Below, piece by piece: positions 1-64,000 of a stretch of DNA of 64,000 nucleotides. The DNA comes from Amorphochlora amoebiformis (taxonomy: Eukaryota; Cercozoa; Chlorarachniophyceae), in assembly GCA_054601695.1 (NCBI GenBank), contig BAAHQB010000058.1:310001-374000 (forward strand), given 5' to 3'. The notes beneath the pieces are model-generated. The model was not told the DNA's origin, did no database searches, and was given only the letters and a program-made list of their open reading frames with translations. Made by a program: the position numbers and the translations under genes. How positions within the stretch are numbered: position 1 is the stretch's first letter; each line of letters starts with the position of its first letter.

Positions 1-82
1 ATATATTCATGTTTTTATTTATATATTATTCTGTTCTGCTGATCACACTTATGGTATTTAGAATATTCGAGACTGGACAACC

Positions 83-9706
<9,624 letters not shown>

Positions 9707-10616
9707 AGACTCACGCATGCTGGACAAAGCCCGAATGTAAAGTCCAGAAGGTAACTTCGGACTTTGTTCATAAAATTGTATATGTACGAAGCAAAGTTAG
9801 CATAGACAGGGTTGAGCGCAACAATCAGAGCGCTTGAACGACTGAAACCCAGTGGTTAATTTTGAACCCCTGTGATCAATATCTAGTCGACTAAATCTAC
9901 TGGTGTATGGGATCGAGCATCGCGATCCAGGCTATCGGGCGATGGTTATGATATGATCTAGATGCTCTCTATAGAGCTGTGCTTCGAGTTTTATAGAGCT
10001 GTGCTTCGAGTACAAGAGAGCGGTACTTCCAAATTTCTCTCTTCCCCCACCCTACCCCCTGTTTGGTTAAGGCATACATATTGCCTTAAAAAACACAGTG
10101 CATCGACTCAGTACCCTCCGATCTAAAAAGTACTCGATGCACAACTCTATTCTCTAGGTTCTCTAGATCTAGTAGATTCTAGTCTGCATGTGTATGTCTT
10201 GCAAGGTGTCAAAGTTAATTAACTGAGATTAATCTTGTTAATCCCGAATTTCTACCCATGTATCTACTATGTTACTTAATGCCTAGTATATACTAGACGA
10301 GATCATCATGATATACTAGTACTAGATGACGTCTAGTCTCTAGAGTCTAGAAAGTCTAGAGCTGGAAGAGTCTAGAGAGTAGTCACTAGAGTCATGATCT
10401 AGTACTAGAGTAGTGTAGCTAGTCTAGTACTAGTAGTAGTACCTACTAGCCAGAGCTAGTAGTAGAATCTAGAGTATCCCTATCTCTAGACTACCACTAG
10501 TATTGTTGATTAGAGTCTGCGACTTAACTAGATATAGAGTTTTCTAGAGTTTTGTAATTTTGTAACAAGTGGTTTTGTACAACGAACTATCAACAATTCA
10601 TCTACTTCTCAGTAGT
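9707..10616. other. Convergent intergenic region rich in CTAG
   Basis: This 0.9 kb separates the 3' ends of two convergent genes and, unlike most of the window, contains no TA microsatellite. From about 10140 to 10560 it is packed with CTAG-containing words (TCTAGA, ACTAGT, CTAGAG). The same flavour appears at 37020-37200 and 40250-40620, which are also downstream of gene ends. I see no convincing coding region here. Confidence 0.6.
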
Positions 10617-10925
10617 TTAGTAACTAGAGTTTCTTCTCGCATTACGACGTGCGTGAGTGGCTTCCCGCGATGGCGCTGGAAGAACCTCCACCGGCGCGTA
10701 AAAATACGCTCCCATAAAGAATGGGCCAATTATCGCTATCGGTCCTCGAGTAGGATGCTCGAACAGCGTGTACTCACTCGCCTGTATGTATATTCGAGGT
10801 GTCGGTGTTACTACTACCGTACTCATCTAGTAAATACATGTGTATGTGTGTATGTACACATATTAATATAGGTATCAATATACATTTACAATGCATAGAT
10901 TTAGCACACAAATATACACACACAC

Positions 10926-10971
<46 letters not shown>

Positions 10972-11002
10972 GTGTGTGTGTGTGCATTCATATATCTGTA
11001 TA

Positions 11003-11040
<38 letters not shown>

Positions 11041-11372
11041 CATACATAAACATATATGTATATGTGTATATATGTATATATATACACTATGTGTATGTAT
11101 GTACACGCATATAGATATCTTTATATAAAATATAATACCATGTAGTATATATATATATATATATTACATATATATTATATATATATATATATATAGTACA
11201 TATATATTACACATATATATATATATATATATATATGTATACCTATACACATATATATATATATATATATATACACATACATATCTTTATAAATCGATAT
11301 GTATGTTTAGAGTTTAGATCTTTGTTGACTTATGTATACACATATATACACATACACATATGTATAAGTAAG

Positions 11373-11417
<45 letters not shown>

Positions 11418-11548
11418 ACATATAAATATACATCCATACATGTATATATATATATATATATGTATACAAACATATTTATATATATATATATATACACACA
11501 TATATATATATATGTGTGTGTGTGTGTGTATATACATATATTTACTTG

Positions 11549-11585
<37 letters not shown>

Positions 11586-11831
11586 ATACACATACCACAA
11601 ATAAAACACACATATACACATATTCCGAACACGTATAGATGGTATCGAATATACCTTAAATATCATATCCCTCAGTCCCCATAACCGTATATGCATTTCC
11701 TCATTCGCATTTGAGTCCGGAAATTGGTATCCATATCTTGTCGCATCGAACTTATACCTTAAATAAAAATAATTATTCGCGGTATATTTGTTGGATTTTC
11801 GTAATAATAATACGTCGCGCATTTGAGCCAT
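10617..11831 (-). CDS. Small two-exon membrane protein, unknown function
   Basis: Exon 1 is 11655-11831 (59 codons, ATG at 11831) and exon 2 is 10617-10781 (54 codons plus stop). They join in phase 0 across a TA-filled intron with GT-AG ends, giving 113 aa. The first exon is Arg/Tyr/Asn-rich ([15 protein letters not shown]). The second contains one hydrophobic stretch, [18 protein letters not shown], and ends in a basic tail ([11 protein letters not shown]). Size, basic N-terminus and single span suggest a mitochondrial inner-membrane accessory protein, but that is inference and I do not recognise the family. It is convergent with the gene ending at 9706. Confidence 0.65.
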
Positions 11832-12068
11832 AATATTGGTAACGATTTTTCATAAATAACTCCAAAATAATTCACTCATGTGGGTGTTGTGTACTGGTAT
11901 GATCGTGCCGTGATATTAAGTCATTTAAGCAGGTGGATGGACTCGTTTGAATAATTTCCGCGTTAGATTTGTATTTTTTTGTTAGCTGTATATTTGTACG
12001 AGGATAAATAATATATATCTTTATAATTGCATATTTAGAATGCATGCACACATATATACATACATTTA

Positions 12069-12112
<44 letters not shown>

Positions 12113-12597
12113 CAAGAGAGAGAGAGAGAGAGTAAAGACAGTAATGAATGCAGACCGCAAGGATAGAGATTGATAGAGTTTTAACTAAGAGATTGAGAGA
12201 GAGAGAGAGAGGTTTAAGTGAGAGATAGAGAGAGTGTGTGCTGAGTGAGAGATTTAGAAGAGAGAGAGATAGAGAGAGTGTGTGCTGAGTGAGAGATTGA
12301 GAAGAGAGAGGGAGAGAGTTTCGTGAGAGATTGAGAGAGTCTGTCAGAGGTTGAGAGAGTTGATTGAGAGATTGAGAGAGAGAGAGGTGAGAGGGAGTGA
12401 GAGAGATTCAAGGGAGAGATTGAGAGGAAAGGAGAGATAGAAGAGAGAGCGAGTAGAGAGGTGGATATAGAGAGGATTGGGACATTGAGAGAAAGGGGGC
12501 GATATATATATATATATATACACATATATATATATATATATATACACACATTTACACACACGCATATATATATATATATATATAAATATATTAGTAT

Positions 12598-12645
<48 letters not shown>

Positions 12646-13189
12646 CACATACATACAATAACCTCCATCCCCAAACTCACAACCTTCCATTCCGCCCCCC
12701 CTCTCCGCAAAACCATACATTTAAAAGAAAAAAAAAAAAAAAAAAACCAAGAGAACCTGTCCATTTTATCTCCCAGCGGCTGCGCTGCGGTCCGAAGAGG
12801 CCCGACCTTACACGCGTTTGTCTCATCGCTTCCGTCAAGGTCCATCCAGATTTCAGACCGATTTTGAAACAGAGACAGCTTGGTTCGGGTGCAGGGTGGC
12901 TCCCGTCTGCCCAAAGGTACTGAAGAACATTCGCCTGGGGGACAGAGGAGGGGGGTAGGGTTAGGTGAATTCGTCTTAGAAACTATGAGATTAAGGTTAG
13001 GATGAGGGTTAGGGTTAGGGTTAGGGTTGGGTTAGGTTTGGTGATTTCTCCTTTTTCACTATGAGATTAGGGTTAGGATGAGGTTTGGGGTTAGGTTAGG
13101 TAATATATCCTAATATATGACGTGAGGGGGTATATATAATATATGGATGTGTGCGTGGTGTATCTCTTCAAGGCATATGCATGTGCGCG

Positions 13190-13232
<43 letters not shown>

Positions 13233-13283
13233 ATCTCTTCAAGGCATATGCATGAGCGCGCAAATATTTTATACACACATATA

Positions 13284-13335
<52 letters not shown>

Positions 13336-13427
13336 GATGTGCGCGTATATATAATATTACATGTATACATGTAAATACGTATATACATGTGTATAGAATA
13401 TATACGTATATGTACACACACACACAC

Positions 13428-13463
<36 letters not shown>

Positions 13464-13686
13464 AATTTATTGCAATATGTATTGGATATTACCTATGTGT
13501 TATCGATATACATATAGCTAGATATATATACATATATTTATAGATATATGAATATATATGTAAAACATATATATATATATACGCACATATATATATATAT
13601 ATATATATATATCAATTTTTTCATGTATACGTAATAAGCAATATTTATTTACATATATGTAGATGTATATGGTAACTATGTTTTTA
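11832..13686. other. Intergenic region: GA tract, possible orphan exon, telomere-type repeats
   Basis: It holds a unique stretch (11832-12010), an imperfect GAGAGATT-type purine tract (12115-12490), TA tracts, and an A19 run near 12730. A GC-rich island at about 12778-12916 is open in several frames. On the + strand the island has a good polypyrimidine acceptor (TTTTATCTCCCAG) and a GTACTG donor. TTAGGG-type repeats follow at 12952-13105. From 13147 a 30-base block (TATCTCTTCAAGGCATATGC...) is duplicated at about 13160 and 13230. No complete gene could be assembled. Confidence 0.45.
12952..13105 (+). repeat. Interstitial TTAGGG-type repeats
   Basis: Units of GGTTAG/TTAGGG, partly degenerate (GGGTTAGGGTTAGGGTTGGG and GGATGAGGTTTGGGGTTAGG), sit beside the GC-rich island ending at about 12916. 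The G-rich strand is + here, opposite to the other large arrays. Confidence 0.85.
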
Positions 13687-19448
<5,762 letters not shown>

Positions 19449-19466
19449 AATAATTAATTATATACA

Positions 19467-19509
<43 letters not shown>

Positions 19510-19552
19510 GTACATATATGTATACACACCTATATACATATATCCATATATA

Positions 19553-19614
<62 letters not shown>

Positions 19615-19740
19615 CACATATACATGCATATACATATACATATGTATTTGTATATAGTTATATATATGTGTATGTACACATTACATTTATTTTTTTTGCT
19701 GCATTACATATAATAATGCATAACATATATTATACTTTAT

Positions 19741-20205
19741 CTAGTACTCATAATCAAATCCAACCTCAGGATAAGCATTTGTTGTCCGCCCGTGAAGACG
19801 TTCCCGAGTCAAGGCTATCGGCGTCGTATCCGGCTTCAGCTTCGGCTTCGGTTGCGTTTCCAGCTTCAAACTTGAATTCATTTTCGGGATCGTTTCCGCT
19901 GCTGTGAAGATTTCGGTGGCCGACGGGATGGAAGGCACAAGTTCCCTCGGGAGAGAATCTATTGCAACGGTGTCATCAAGTAAGAGAAAAACTAGGTTAG
20001 ATCTGAGGGTGGTCAGGTCGGGGTTTCGGCTGGGTTTAAGGGTTCATTCGGCCGAAGGGGTATTCTACGGTCTCGTCCTTTCACACTAACTCGTCCTCAG
20101 CCTCCCTATCTCTTCATATCTCTATCCTCTCTCTCTGGCGACACTAGGTTTTTGTGGGTGTATCTTGGGTGTGTGTGTGTATGTGTAAGCTTGTGTATGT
20201 ACGTA

Positions 20206-20241
<36 letters not shown>

Positions 20242-20353
20242 CATTCACATTTGGAAGTATATTCTAAATATCTAAACACACACACACACACATAAATATA
20301 TATATATATACATATGTTATAATAATAATATATATATATATGTATATATATTT

Positions 20354-20412
<59 letters not shown>

Positions 20413-20434
20413 TAATATTACATATATGTATACA

Positions 20435-20466
<32 letters not shown>

Positions 20467-21045
20467 GATATACACCTAATTACCTGAGGAAACCAGGGCG
20501 TCGACAGTGATGGTGCTCGAGATGCTATCCTAACATGAAATTACAAACGTATGTAGAAATATACACCTACCAATTACGTATATATCTACATATATTATCA
20601 ATTTATTATCTATGTATTAACTACATAAACGTTTCCTGAATACCCAATCTTAGATATTGGGAACTTTTCTACTAGATGAATAATAAACTTATTCTCCCCG
20701 AAGATGGTCTCATCAAGCCTAACCTTCATCCCGCCTTCTCTCCCAAATCCTCCTCCTTCCCCCCAAAAACAAGGAAATGATAACTTCATGGAATTCACGT
20801 ACCTCCAAAAATATCATAGCAAAAACAAGACCGACTAAAGCTCCGAAGTTTCCAATCAGCCCGCATATTTCACAACCGCGCCTCCTACCAGGGATCGGGT
20901 TCTTCTTTTCCCGAGGGGCGCAGAAGGACTGGGAGGGCTCGGAAGGGAGATTCAACTCCATTCCCGTGGTTAAAATGTCATCGACAGAGAACTTTCGACG
21001 ACGTCTTTTTATACCATAAAACCCGTGAGACATGACCGGCGTCAC
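19741..21045 (-). CDS. Three-exon single-span membrane protein, 179 aa
   Basis: Exon 1 is 20803-21045 (81 codons from ATG 21045), exon 2 is 20484-20529 and exon 3 is 19741-19991, which ends in TAA. The lengths 243+46+251 total 540 nt and all phases agree. The N-terminus is basic (GIKRRRRKF). Residues about 63-80 ([19 protein letters not shown]) form the only hydrophobic span, preceded by a Cys-x-x-Cys-like pair (GCEICG). The C-terminal 85 residues are Thr/Pro/Lys-rich ([16 protein letters not shown]) and end GFDYEY. I do not recognise the family. Its start faces the + gene at 21469/21613, so 21046-21468 may act as a shared promoter region. Confidence 0.7.
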
Positions 21046-21468
21046 AAGTTCGGCGCCAGCCTTTTTTAAAATGGATTAATGTGCCCGGATATCAACATAT
21101 GTCCATAGATAAAAGATATTGGTATTCTGATATCTCAACAAAAATTTTAAATTTCCTTTTTTATCTTTTCGGTACATGTTAGGAGATGGAAATTGCTTCC
21201 AGCGTGTGCGTTGACTGGTCGAACTTCAATCGTCCATTTAGGGGACGCTTTCGGAGATTCTATCTCGTCACTGCGATTAAATGCATGAAAAATCCTCTTA
21301 TCTAGTATGTACAAAAAAAAATAAGATGTTTGTGATTAATTGGCCATCCTGTTGCCCAAACTTACGACCTATGGTCAAAGCACTAGCCAGTTTCGGAGGT
21401 TTGTAATCGATCATTAGGCTATTAAATCTTACGTTTTTGGTAGATTCTAAACCGCAATATGCATTTTC

Positions 21469-21885
21469 GTGGCGATGCATATTTTTCCTGAAATAAGACC
21501 ATTCGTTCCTATTTACGTTGATCCTACAGCAGGTCAAAGCAGCCATAGAAGATTAAATCCCGGAATTCGTTGTGAGAATCGAATTTTGGGACTTAAAAGC
21601 CCATTACCAGCCATGTCTACGCCTCTCATTAACTTTTTCCTCCTCTCCAGCCATCTCCAACTTGATTACGTCCCAACTTTGGGGGAGAGCAGGGACTTGA
21701 GGAAATGTAGTTGGAAAGGGAATGCATATGCCCTCTCACCCGGTGATGAGGTGAGGTGAAATGCTGTCAACATTCTTTCATCCCAAACCACTGAATATCC
21801 GGGTAATAATATTGTGTCTAGTGTATTTACATTTATACATGTATGTGTGTATTATAAACATACATACGTACATAAACATACATAT

Positions 21886-21929
<44 letters not shown>

Positions 21930-22096
21930 TATTTATACATATACACCCGTTTACCCTTATCGTAAATCAGCCCGAGGTATGCGTGATTTCTCATTTCAAT
22001 GGTCCACAGGCTGCTAAGTCTAGCTATTCGAGCCTGCAGTCATGCCTCAACGCCTACCCGCGGCAAATTCTGAATGGCAAAAAGAGCAAATCATGA
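21469..22096 (+). CDS. Small two-exon gene, unknown function
   Basis: Exon 1 ends at 21750 (GATGAG|GTGAGG) and exon 2 is 22010-22096, with a strong acceptor (TTTCTCATTTCAATGGTCCACAG) and stop TGA. The phase is 0 at the join. Two in-frame starts are possible: ATG 21469 (122 aa) or ATG 21613 (74 aa, MSTPLINFFLLSSHLQLDYV). I prefer the second for its hydrophobic N-terminus but list the longer frame. The product is short, Ser/Lys-rich at the end (ILNGKKSKS), with no recognised domain. The intron carries CA and TA runs. A minus-strand frame of 82 codons (21298-21546) overlaps and is the alternative reading. Confidence 0.5.
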
Positions 22097-22615
22097 GAAC
22101 CCCTCCTCTATCACAATTTTCTTTCTTCTCTCTTTCCCCCTGTTTTAGCCCTCAAATTTAGCCGAAGAAAGAATCTTTGGCTACAGGGAGTCCAGGCTCC
22201 CGCGCGGAAACGTTCTCAAGGTGTCTGAAATTAAAATATCAACTCAACCCTTTAATAATTATTTCACTCTATTATGACTTTATAGTGACCATCGTAAGAT
22301 GTTCTCAATAAATTCTAACTTCTTTTACTGTCCTTTACCCAATGCTTTATACACTGACTCTTCTCAGAACATAAAAAGGATAGATGATATAACAATCCCG
22401 GCCGAAGCCCAAAACCAACCAACTCGACCACACCTTGCACCCAGGAATCGATTCTGTGGTCAGTAATTTAACCTGGTCTCGAAAAACCACCAACCTCAAG
22501 ACCACATCCAAGAATTCTCGCTCCCTCGTTTCCTAGTGCCCTCCCTCCTCTATACTAACCACAGCGAACCCAAGCTATCCGACTGACTCAAATTCTCGGA
22601 TTTTAGTTTAATCAA
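22097..22615. other. Intergenic, nothing further recognised
   Basis: About 0.5 kb of non-repetitive sequence lies between two + strand genes, with no TA tract. It presumably contains the 3' UTR of the upstream gene and the promoter and 5' UTR of the 5'-nucleotidase gene. No clear TATA box or other element could be assigned. Confidence 0.5.
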
Positions 22616-36790
<14,175 letters not shown>

Positions 36791-37360
36791 TCTAGTTAAT
36801 TTTAAGCACGACCAAGGGTCATGTCACACTGGCGCGCCATCTAGGTCATCGCACGATCACTGTGACATATACATGTATACTTTCCAGAAATATTGCTTGA
36901 CTGAATTTCTGGAAAGATGTATGCGTACCCTTTTTTACATCTACGTGCGTATACGCGAATATGGCACATGCGCGTGAATTCAAGCAGTAGCAATTATTTT
37001 AATGCAATGCTAGTTTTCGCGATGTACGTATCTACTAGATCTAGTTTTTGCGATATATCTAGTATATCTAGTATACGTACTAGAGTATAATATATTCATC
37101 TCTAATTCTAGTAATTCTAGTAATTATTGCACTACTAGTATTAGTATATATATATATATATATATGATATATCTACATCATGGTATGATGATATTACTAG
37201 TGTATGTGTACATATGTTTCGGTAGATATACAAATTTCCAGACATTGTATATAATATAATATATATATATATATATATCTAGATATATATATATATATAT
37301 ATATATATGAAAATATATACTACATCTAGATATGTGTACATACATATAATATATATATAC

Positions 37361-37396
<36 letters not shown>

Positions 37397-37552
37397 TTTA
37401 TATTTATGTTATATCTACCGATCATAAGTCTGCTAGAAGTTAGTATAGTTCATATAGTGGCTAAGTCCGGTTGAGATCAAAATATGTGTGTTCGAAATCA
37501 TTGAAATAAGTTGACGTTGCATCAGCGATTAAGCCTCAAACAGTGTTAGCAT
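36791..37552. other. 3' region of the 5'-nucleotidase gene, CTAG-rich and TA tracts
   Basis: A unique AT-rich sequence contains a hairpin-like pair (TTCCAGAAATATTGCTTGAC and AATTTCTGGAAAG, about 36881-36915). CTAG words dominate 37020-37140, then come TA tracts. No coding region is recognised; it probably holds 3' UTRs. Confidence 0.5.
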
Positions 37553-37840
37553 TCACAATCCTTTTATTCTAAGAGTTTCATGCCTACACTGCCGAAAATT
37601 CTCCCTCCATGTATGTTTCCCCGCCCAACCGACCCCTCCAAAAAAAACCCCGGCATCATTTGAAATTCCCCCGACCCCCCTTGGAATAAATCTATCCGCC
37701 ACAGCACACATATCTTTTCTGGACTCTTTCTCTGCTCGATACCGCTGAAAAATTTGCAATAATCTCAAAATCAACCCTGTTCTACATCCCATGAAGCCAA
37801 CCTGCAACTTGGCAACATAGCCGATATTTTCTGAGAAAAA
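37553..37840 (-). CDS. Possible terminal exon of a minus-strand gene
   Basis: On the minus strand a strong acceptor (CCAATTCTTTTTCTCAG) opens a 95-codon frame reading ENIGYVAKLQVGFMGCRTGL onward through RYRAEKESRKDMCAVADRF to RIKGL and a stop at 37553. The open frame continues upstream to about 37954 without a good ATG. Composition looks protein-like, and the hydrophobic-then-basic layout vaguely recalls peroxisomal PEX11-type proteins, but that is a guess. I could not find its upstream exons, and the + strand model at 37892 would overlap them. Confidence 0.35.
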   Translation of the reverse strand, partial: FFSENIGYVAKLQVGFMGCRTGLILRLLQIFQRYRAEKESRKDMCAVADRFIPRGVGGISNDAGVFFGGVGWAGKHTWRENFRQCRHETLRIKGL

Positions 37841-37891
37841 GAATTGGAACCGGTGATGTCGGGTAGTGGCGGGTAGTAACAGCAGCGAGAA

Positions 37892-40135
<2,244 letters not shown>

Positions 40136-40776
40136 ATTCAAATGTAAACTTTGTGACATATTTCTAATCATTGTAAATAATCACTCTTGCTCGCTCGCTG
40201 TTGTGGAACTTGTAACTTTGGCCATAATCCGAGGCAGCTGCGATCCATCGACTAGTTCATATCTCAGATATGTAGACTAAGTTGTTACATATGTGCTGGA
40301 TGTATTGAGAGATCTACGGTCTAGACGGTTGTTGACATCATGATAAATTTATCCCTGAATAGCTTGTAAGTTACTTACAGTAATTTTGAAGTTGTATGAT
40401 AGTTAACTTCTAGAACCTTAGCTACTAGATTATGATCTTATCGCTAGATCGTACCACTACAGCACGGACAGTGTGAATCGCAGTTAATCATAAGTTAGTC
40501 ATAGCGTAATTATTTTGAAATACCGTAAGCTACATGCACTAGGTGCATGCATGATATATTGATAAAAGTGGCTACTTCTACTAGACTAGACGGGCTAGAT
40601 ATCGACTTAGTCGATCGGGTGGTTTGAGCCATATTTATAACCTTGATAACGGATAATAATCAGAGTATCGGAAGAAGAGTTATAATTAATCTCTACGCAT
40701 TGCTCTCAGCACTCGCTTCCGAACTTTACGTGGTAGATTCTGGATCGCTTCCTGTCATAGGATATATTTACACACT

Positions 40777-40807
<31 letters not shown>

Positions 40808-40851
40808 GTACATATATATACACACACATATATATATATACATATATATGA

Positions 40852-40913
<62 letters not shown>

Positions 40914-40981
40914 GTGTATATTTCTATGCAGCTGTATACATATATGTAAATATACCTTCATTTCGTCAGAAAATTTCCGCA
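40136..40981. other. Convergent intergenic region, CTAG-rich then unique
   Basis: The region from 40136 to 40640 is TA-free with scattered CTAG words. At 40686-40765 the minus strand has an open stretch ([20 protein letters not shown], stop at 40686) after an ACAG acceptor. It could be an alternative last exon of the SDR gene but does not fit its phase by the simplest splicing. Confidence 0.5.
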
Positions 40982-51906
<10,925 letters not shown>

Positions 51907-52002
51907 CGATGACTCATGACCTAAGGGCAACGTAAGCTGCCATTTCGGAAAGTGTGTTTAGTCATCGTGAACGTTAATGCTGGTTTTGGAACACAAACTG
52001 CG

Positions 52003-52074
52003 TCCGCGTTAGTACAGTGGCCAGTATACCTGCCTGTCACGCAGGTGACCGGGGTTCGATTCCCCGACGCGGAG
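52003..52074 (+). tRNA. tRNA-Asp: tRNA-Asp (GTC anticodon)
   Basis: The 7-bp acceptor stem TCCGCGT/ACGCGGA is perfect. The anticodon loop CTGTCAC gives GTC. The T loop is TTCGATT inside GGGG/CCCC, and the discriminator is G. No intron and no encoded CCA. A Pol III terminator follows (TTTATTTTTTTC). Confidence 0.97.
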
Positions 52075-52373
52075 ATTTATTTTTTTCAATTGATATGGAA
52101 TTTTTTTTTATTTAAAAAGGTATGAGAGGGGAATAGTCGTCATTGCAGCTGGTGTACCTGTACATTCATGTTTTTTTTCCACTGGCACGAAATCACTGAA
52201 TGACACTGCTTGCCGTTAAGAAAAAAAGGGAGAAAGTTAATTTAGTTAAAAAACGGAGAAAAAAGTGGACGATTTCTAAAACTTACTCATGCCAAAGGCG
52301 TACGATCTGAAGCTGACATAGCTGCCCATGATGTTCCGTAGAACATAAAATTTGAAGTGAACTAAAAAAAATT

Positions 52374-52445
52374 CTCCGCGTCGGGGAATCGAACCCCGGT
52401 CACCTGCGTGACAGGCAGGTATACTGGCCACTGTACTAACGCGGA
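52374..52445 (-). tRNA. tRNA-Asp: tRNA-Asp (GTC anticodon), inverted second copy
   Basis: The sequence is identical to the copy at 52003-52074, in opposite orientation about 300 bp away, so the two are convergent. Its downstream terminator is an 8-T run on the minus strand at 52363-52370. Confidence 0.97.
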
Positions 52446-52603
52446 CATGTACTTTTGGAGGAACTGAATGAGCGCGATTTAGTCGGAATATAGAATAATA
52501 CCCGCTACAGAGGGCTATGTCACGCAATACCTGATATACTTGGCGCAATGTCACCCCTTTTTCTATCTACACAGACGTGACATTCCCTTCCGTCACAATA
52601 GAA

Positions 52604-60052
<7,449 letters not shown>

Positions 60053-60495
60053 TAGCTATATATATACATATATAGCTAGAAAGCATCATAGTCCTAACTT
60101 ATATATATAGTATTCATCTAGTTCATGGACAGTGATCAGGAAATATGTCACTAGTTATGATGTGTGGTGGGAAAGGTTCAAGTTGTACAATTATTTTTAA
60201 GATTTGGAAGAATGAGAAAAAAATCTCTTACAGTTATCCTTAGGCTAAATTTAGTAATAATAATGTGAAAATTCACTACATTCTAGGCATTATGTACTAA
60301 TGAGTATTAAGAATTAGCTTATATATATAACTAGTATAAATTATTCATTAGAATATTACTAGAATTACTTACTACACTCACCAAATATCAAGATTCATGG
60401 ATGTGATGAATTTACACTGGAATTCGACCAGCGTACCATATCATGAACTATTTATTATCTGGATTATATGACAAAAAAAAAAACCTGAAAAAAAA
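60053..60495. other. Intergenic, unique AT-rich sequence
   Basis: This is the 3' flank of the Tim44/mL45-like gene up to the tRNA terminator. It has scattered CTAG words and no coding signal. The two A runs at 60471-60482 and 60487-60494 are the T-rich terminator of the minus-strand tRNA. Confidence 0.6.
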
Positions 60496-60567
60496 CTCCG
60501 CGTCGGGGAATCGAACCCCGGTCACCTGCGTGACAGGCAGGTATACTGGCCACTGTACTAACGCGGA
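60496..60567 (-). tRNA. tRNA-Asp: tRNA-Asp (GTC anticodon), third copy
   Basis: The gene body is identical to the two copies at 52003 and 52374. Flanks differ apart from the T-rich terminator. Confidence 0.97.
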
Positions 60568-60630
60568 TCGACATTGATATACCCATTTTGGAATATTAAG
60601 GCAACTTATACTTAATACTATTCAAATTCC

Positions 60631-64000
<3,370 letters not shown>

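Noticed and set aside
12591-12914. 107-codon minus-strand frame in the GC-rich island
   Set aside because: Several frames on both strands are open in this GC-rich stretch. No neighbouring exon in a matching phase was found, so I kept it only as part of the intergenic note.
40686-40765. Alternative C-terminal exon of the SDR ([20 protein letters not shown])
   Set aside because: Reaching it requires a phase that the exon 41158-41227 donor does not give. The simple GT-AG join ends the protein with YFR and a stop at 40982.

Overview
The window is nuclear DNA from a eukaryote, most likely a microbial eukaryote (protist or alga). The evidence is GT-AG introns at very high density (up to 33 in one gene), three nuclear-type tRNA-Asp genes with Pol III T-run terminators and no encoded CCA, interstitial TTAGGG/CCCTAA arrays, and protein fragments of eukaryotic or organellar type. 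I cannot name the lineage from sequence alone. The striking property is that most of the 64 kb is (TA)n with short GT, GA and CT tracts. These tracts fill nearly every intron. The many long Tyr-Ile-His-Thr open frames are translations of TA/CA/TG repeats and are not annotated as genes.

By chaining short non-repetitive islands bounded by AG...GT, and checking that reading phase is conserved across every junction, I reconstructed these genes. (1) + strand 83-9706: a multi-pass membrane protein with a Ser/Asn-rich tail. (2) - strand 10617-11831: a two-exon small membrane protein. (3) - strand 13687-19448: a 13-exon, 353-aa protein with an RPD motif, glycosyltransferase-like. (4) - strand 19741-21045: a 3-exon, 179-aa single-span protein. 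(5) + strand 21469/21613-22096: a small two-exon gene. (6) + strand 22616-36790: a 34-exon, 687-aa 5'-nucleotidase family metallophosphoesterase with an N-terminal acylation motif. (7) 37.5-40.1 kb: one or two poorly resolved small genes. (8) - strand 40982-51906: a 16-exon, 440-aa extended SDR (NAD-dependent epimerase/dehydratase family). (9) 52.0-52.4 kb: an inverted pair of identical tRNA-Asp genes. (10) + strand 52604-60052: a 9-exon, 294-aa Tim44/mL45-like protein. (11) 60496-60567: a third identical tRNA-Asp. (12) + strand 60631 to beyond the right edge: a histidine phosphatase with a transit-peptide-like N-terminus. A 99-bp minisatellite occupies the last 0.8 kb.

The genes do not form one obvious pathway; this is an ordinary mixed eukaryotic neighbourhood. 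What is unusual is the genome biology. Introns are stuffed with TA tracts. Telomere-type arrays begin at or near splice donors. There is a tRNA-headed SINE-like family whose tails run into TA tracts. At more than ten exons, fragments of the exon plus one splice site have been copied into the neighbouring intron between TA tracts, in one case eight copies in a row. All gene models are manual reconstructions without transcript data.
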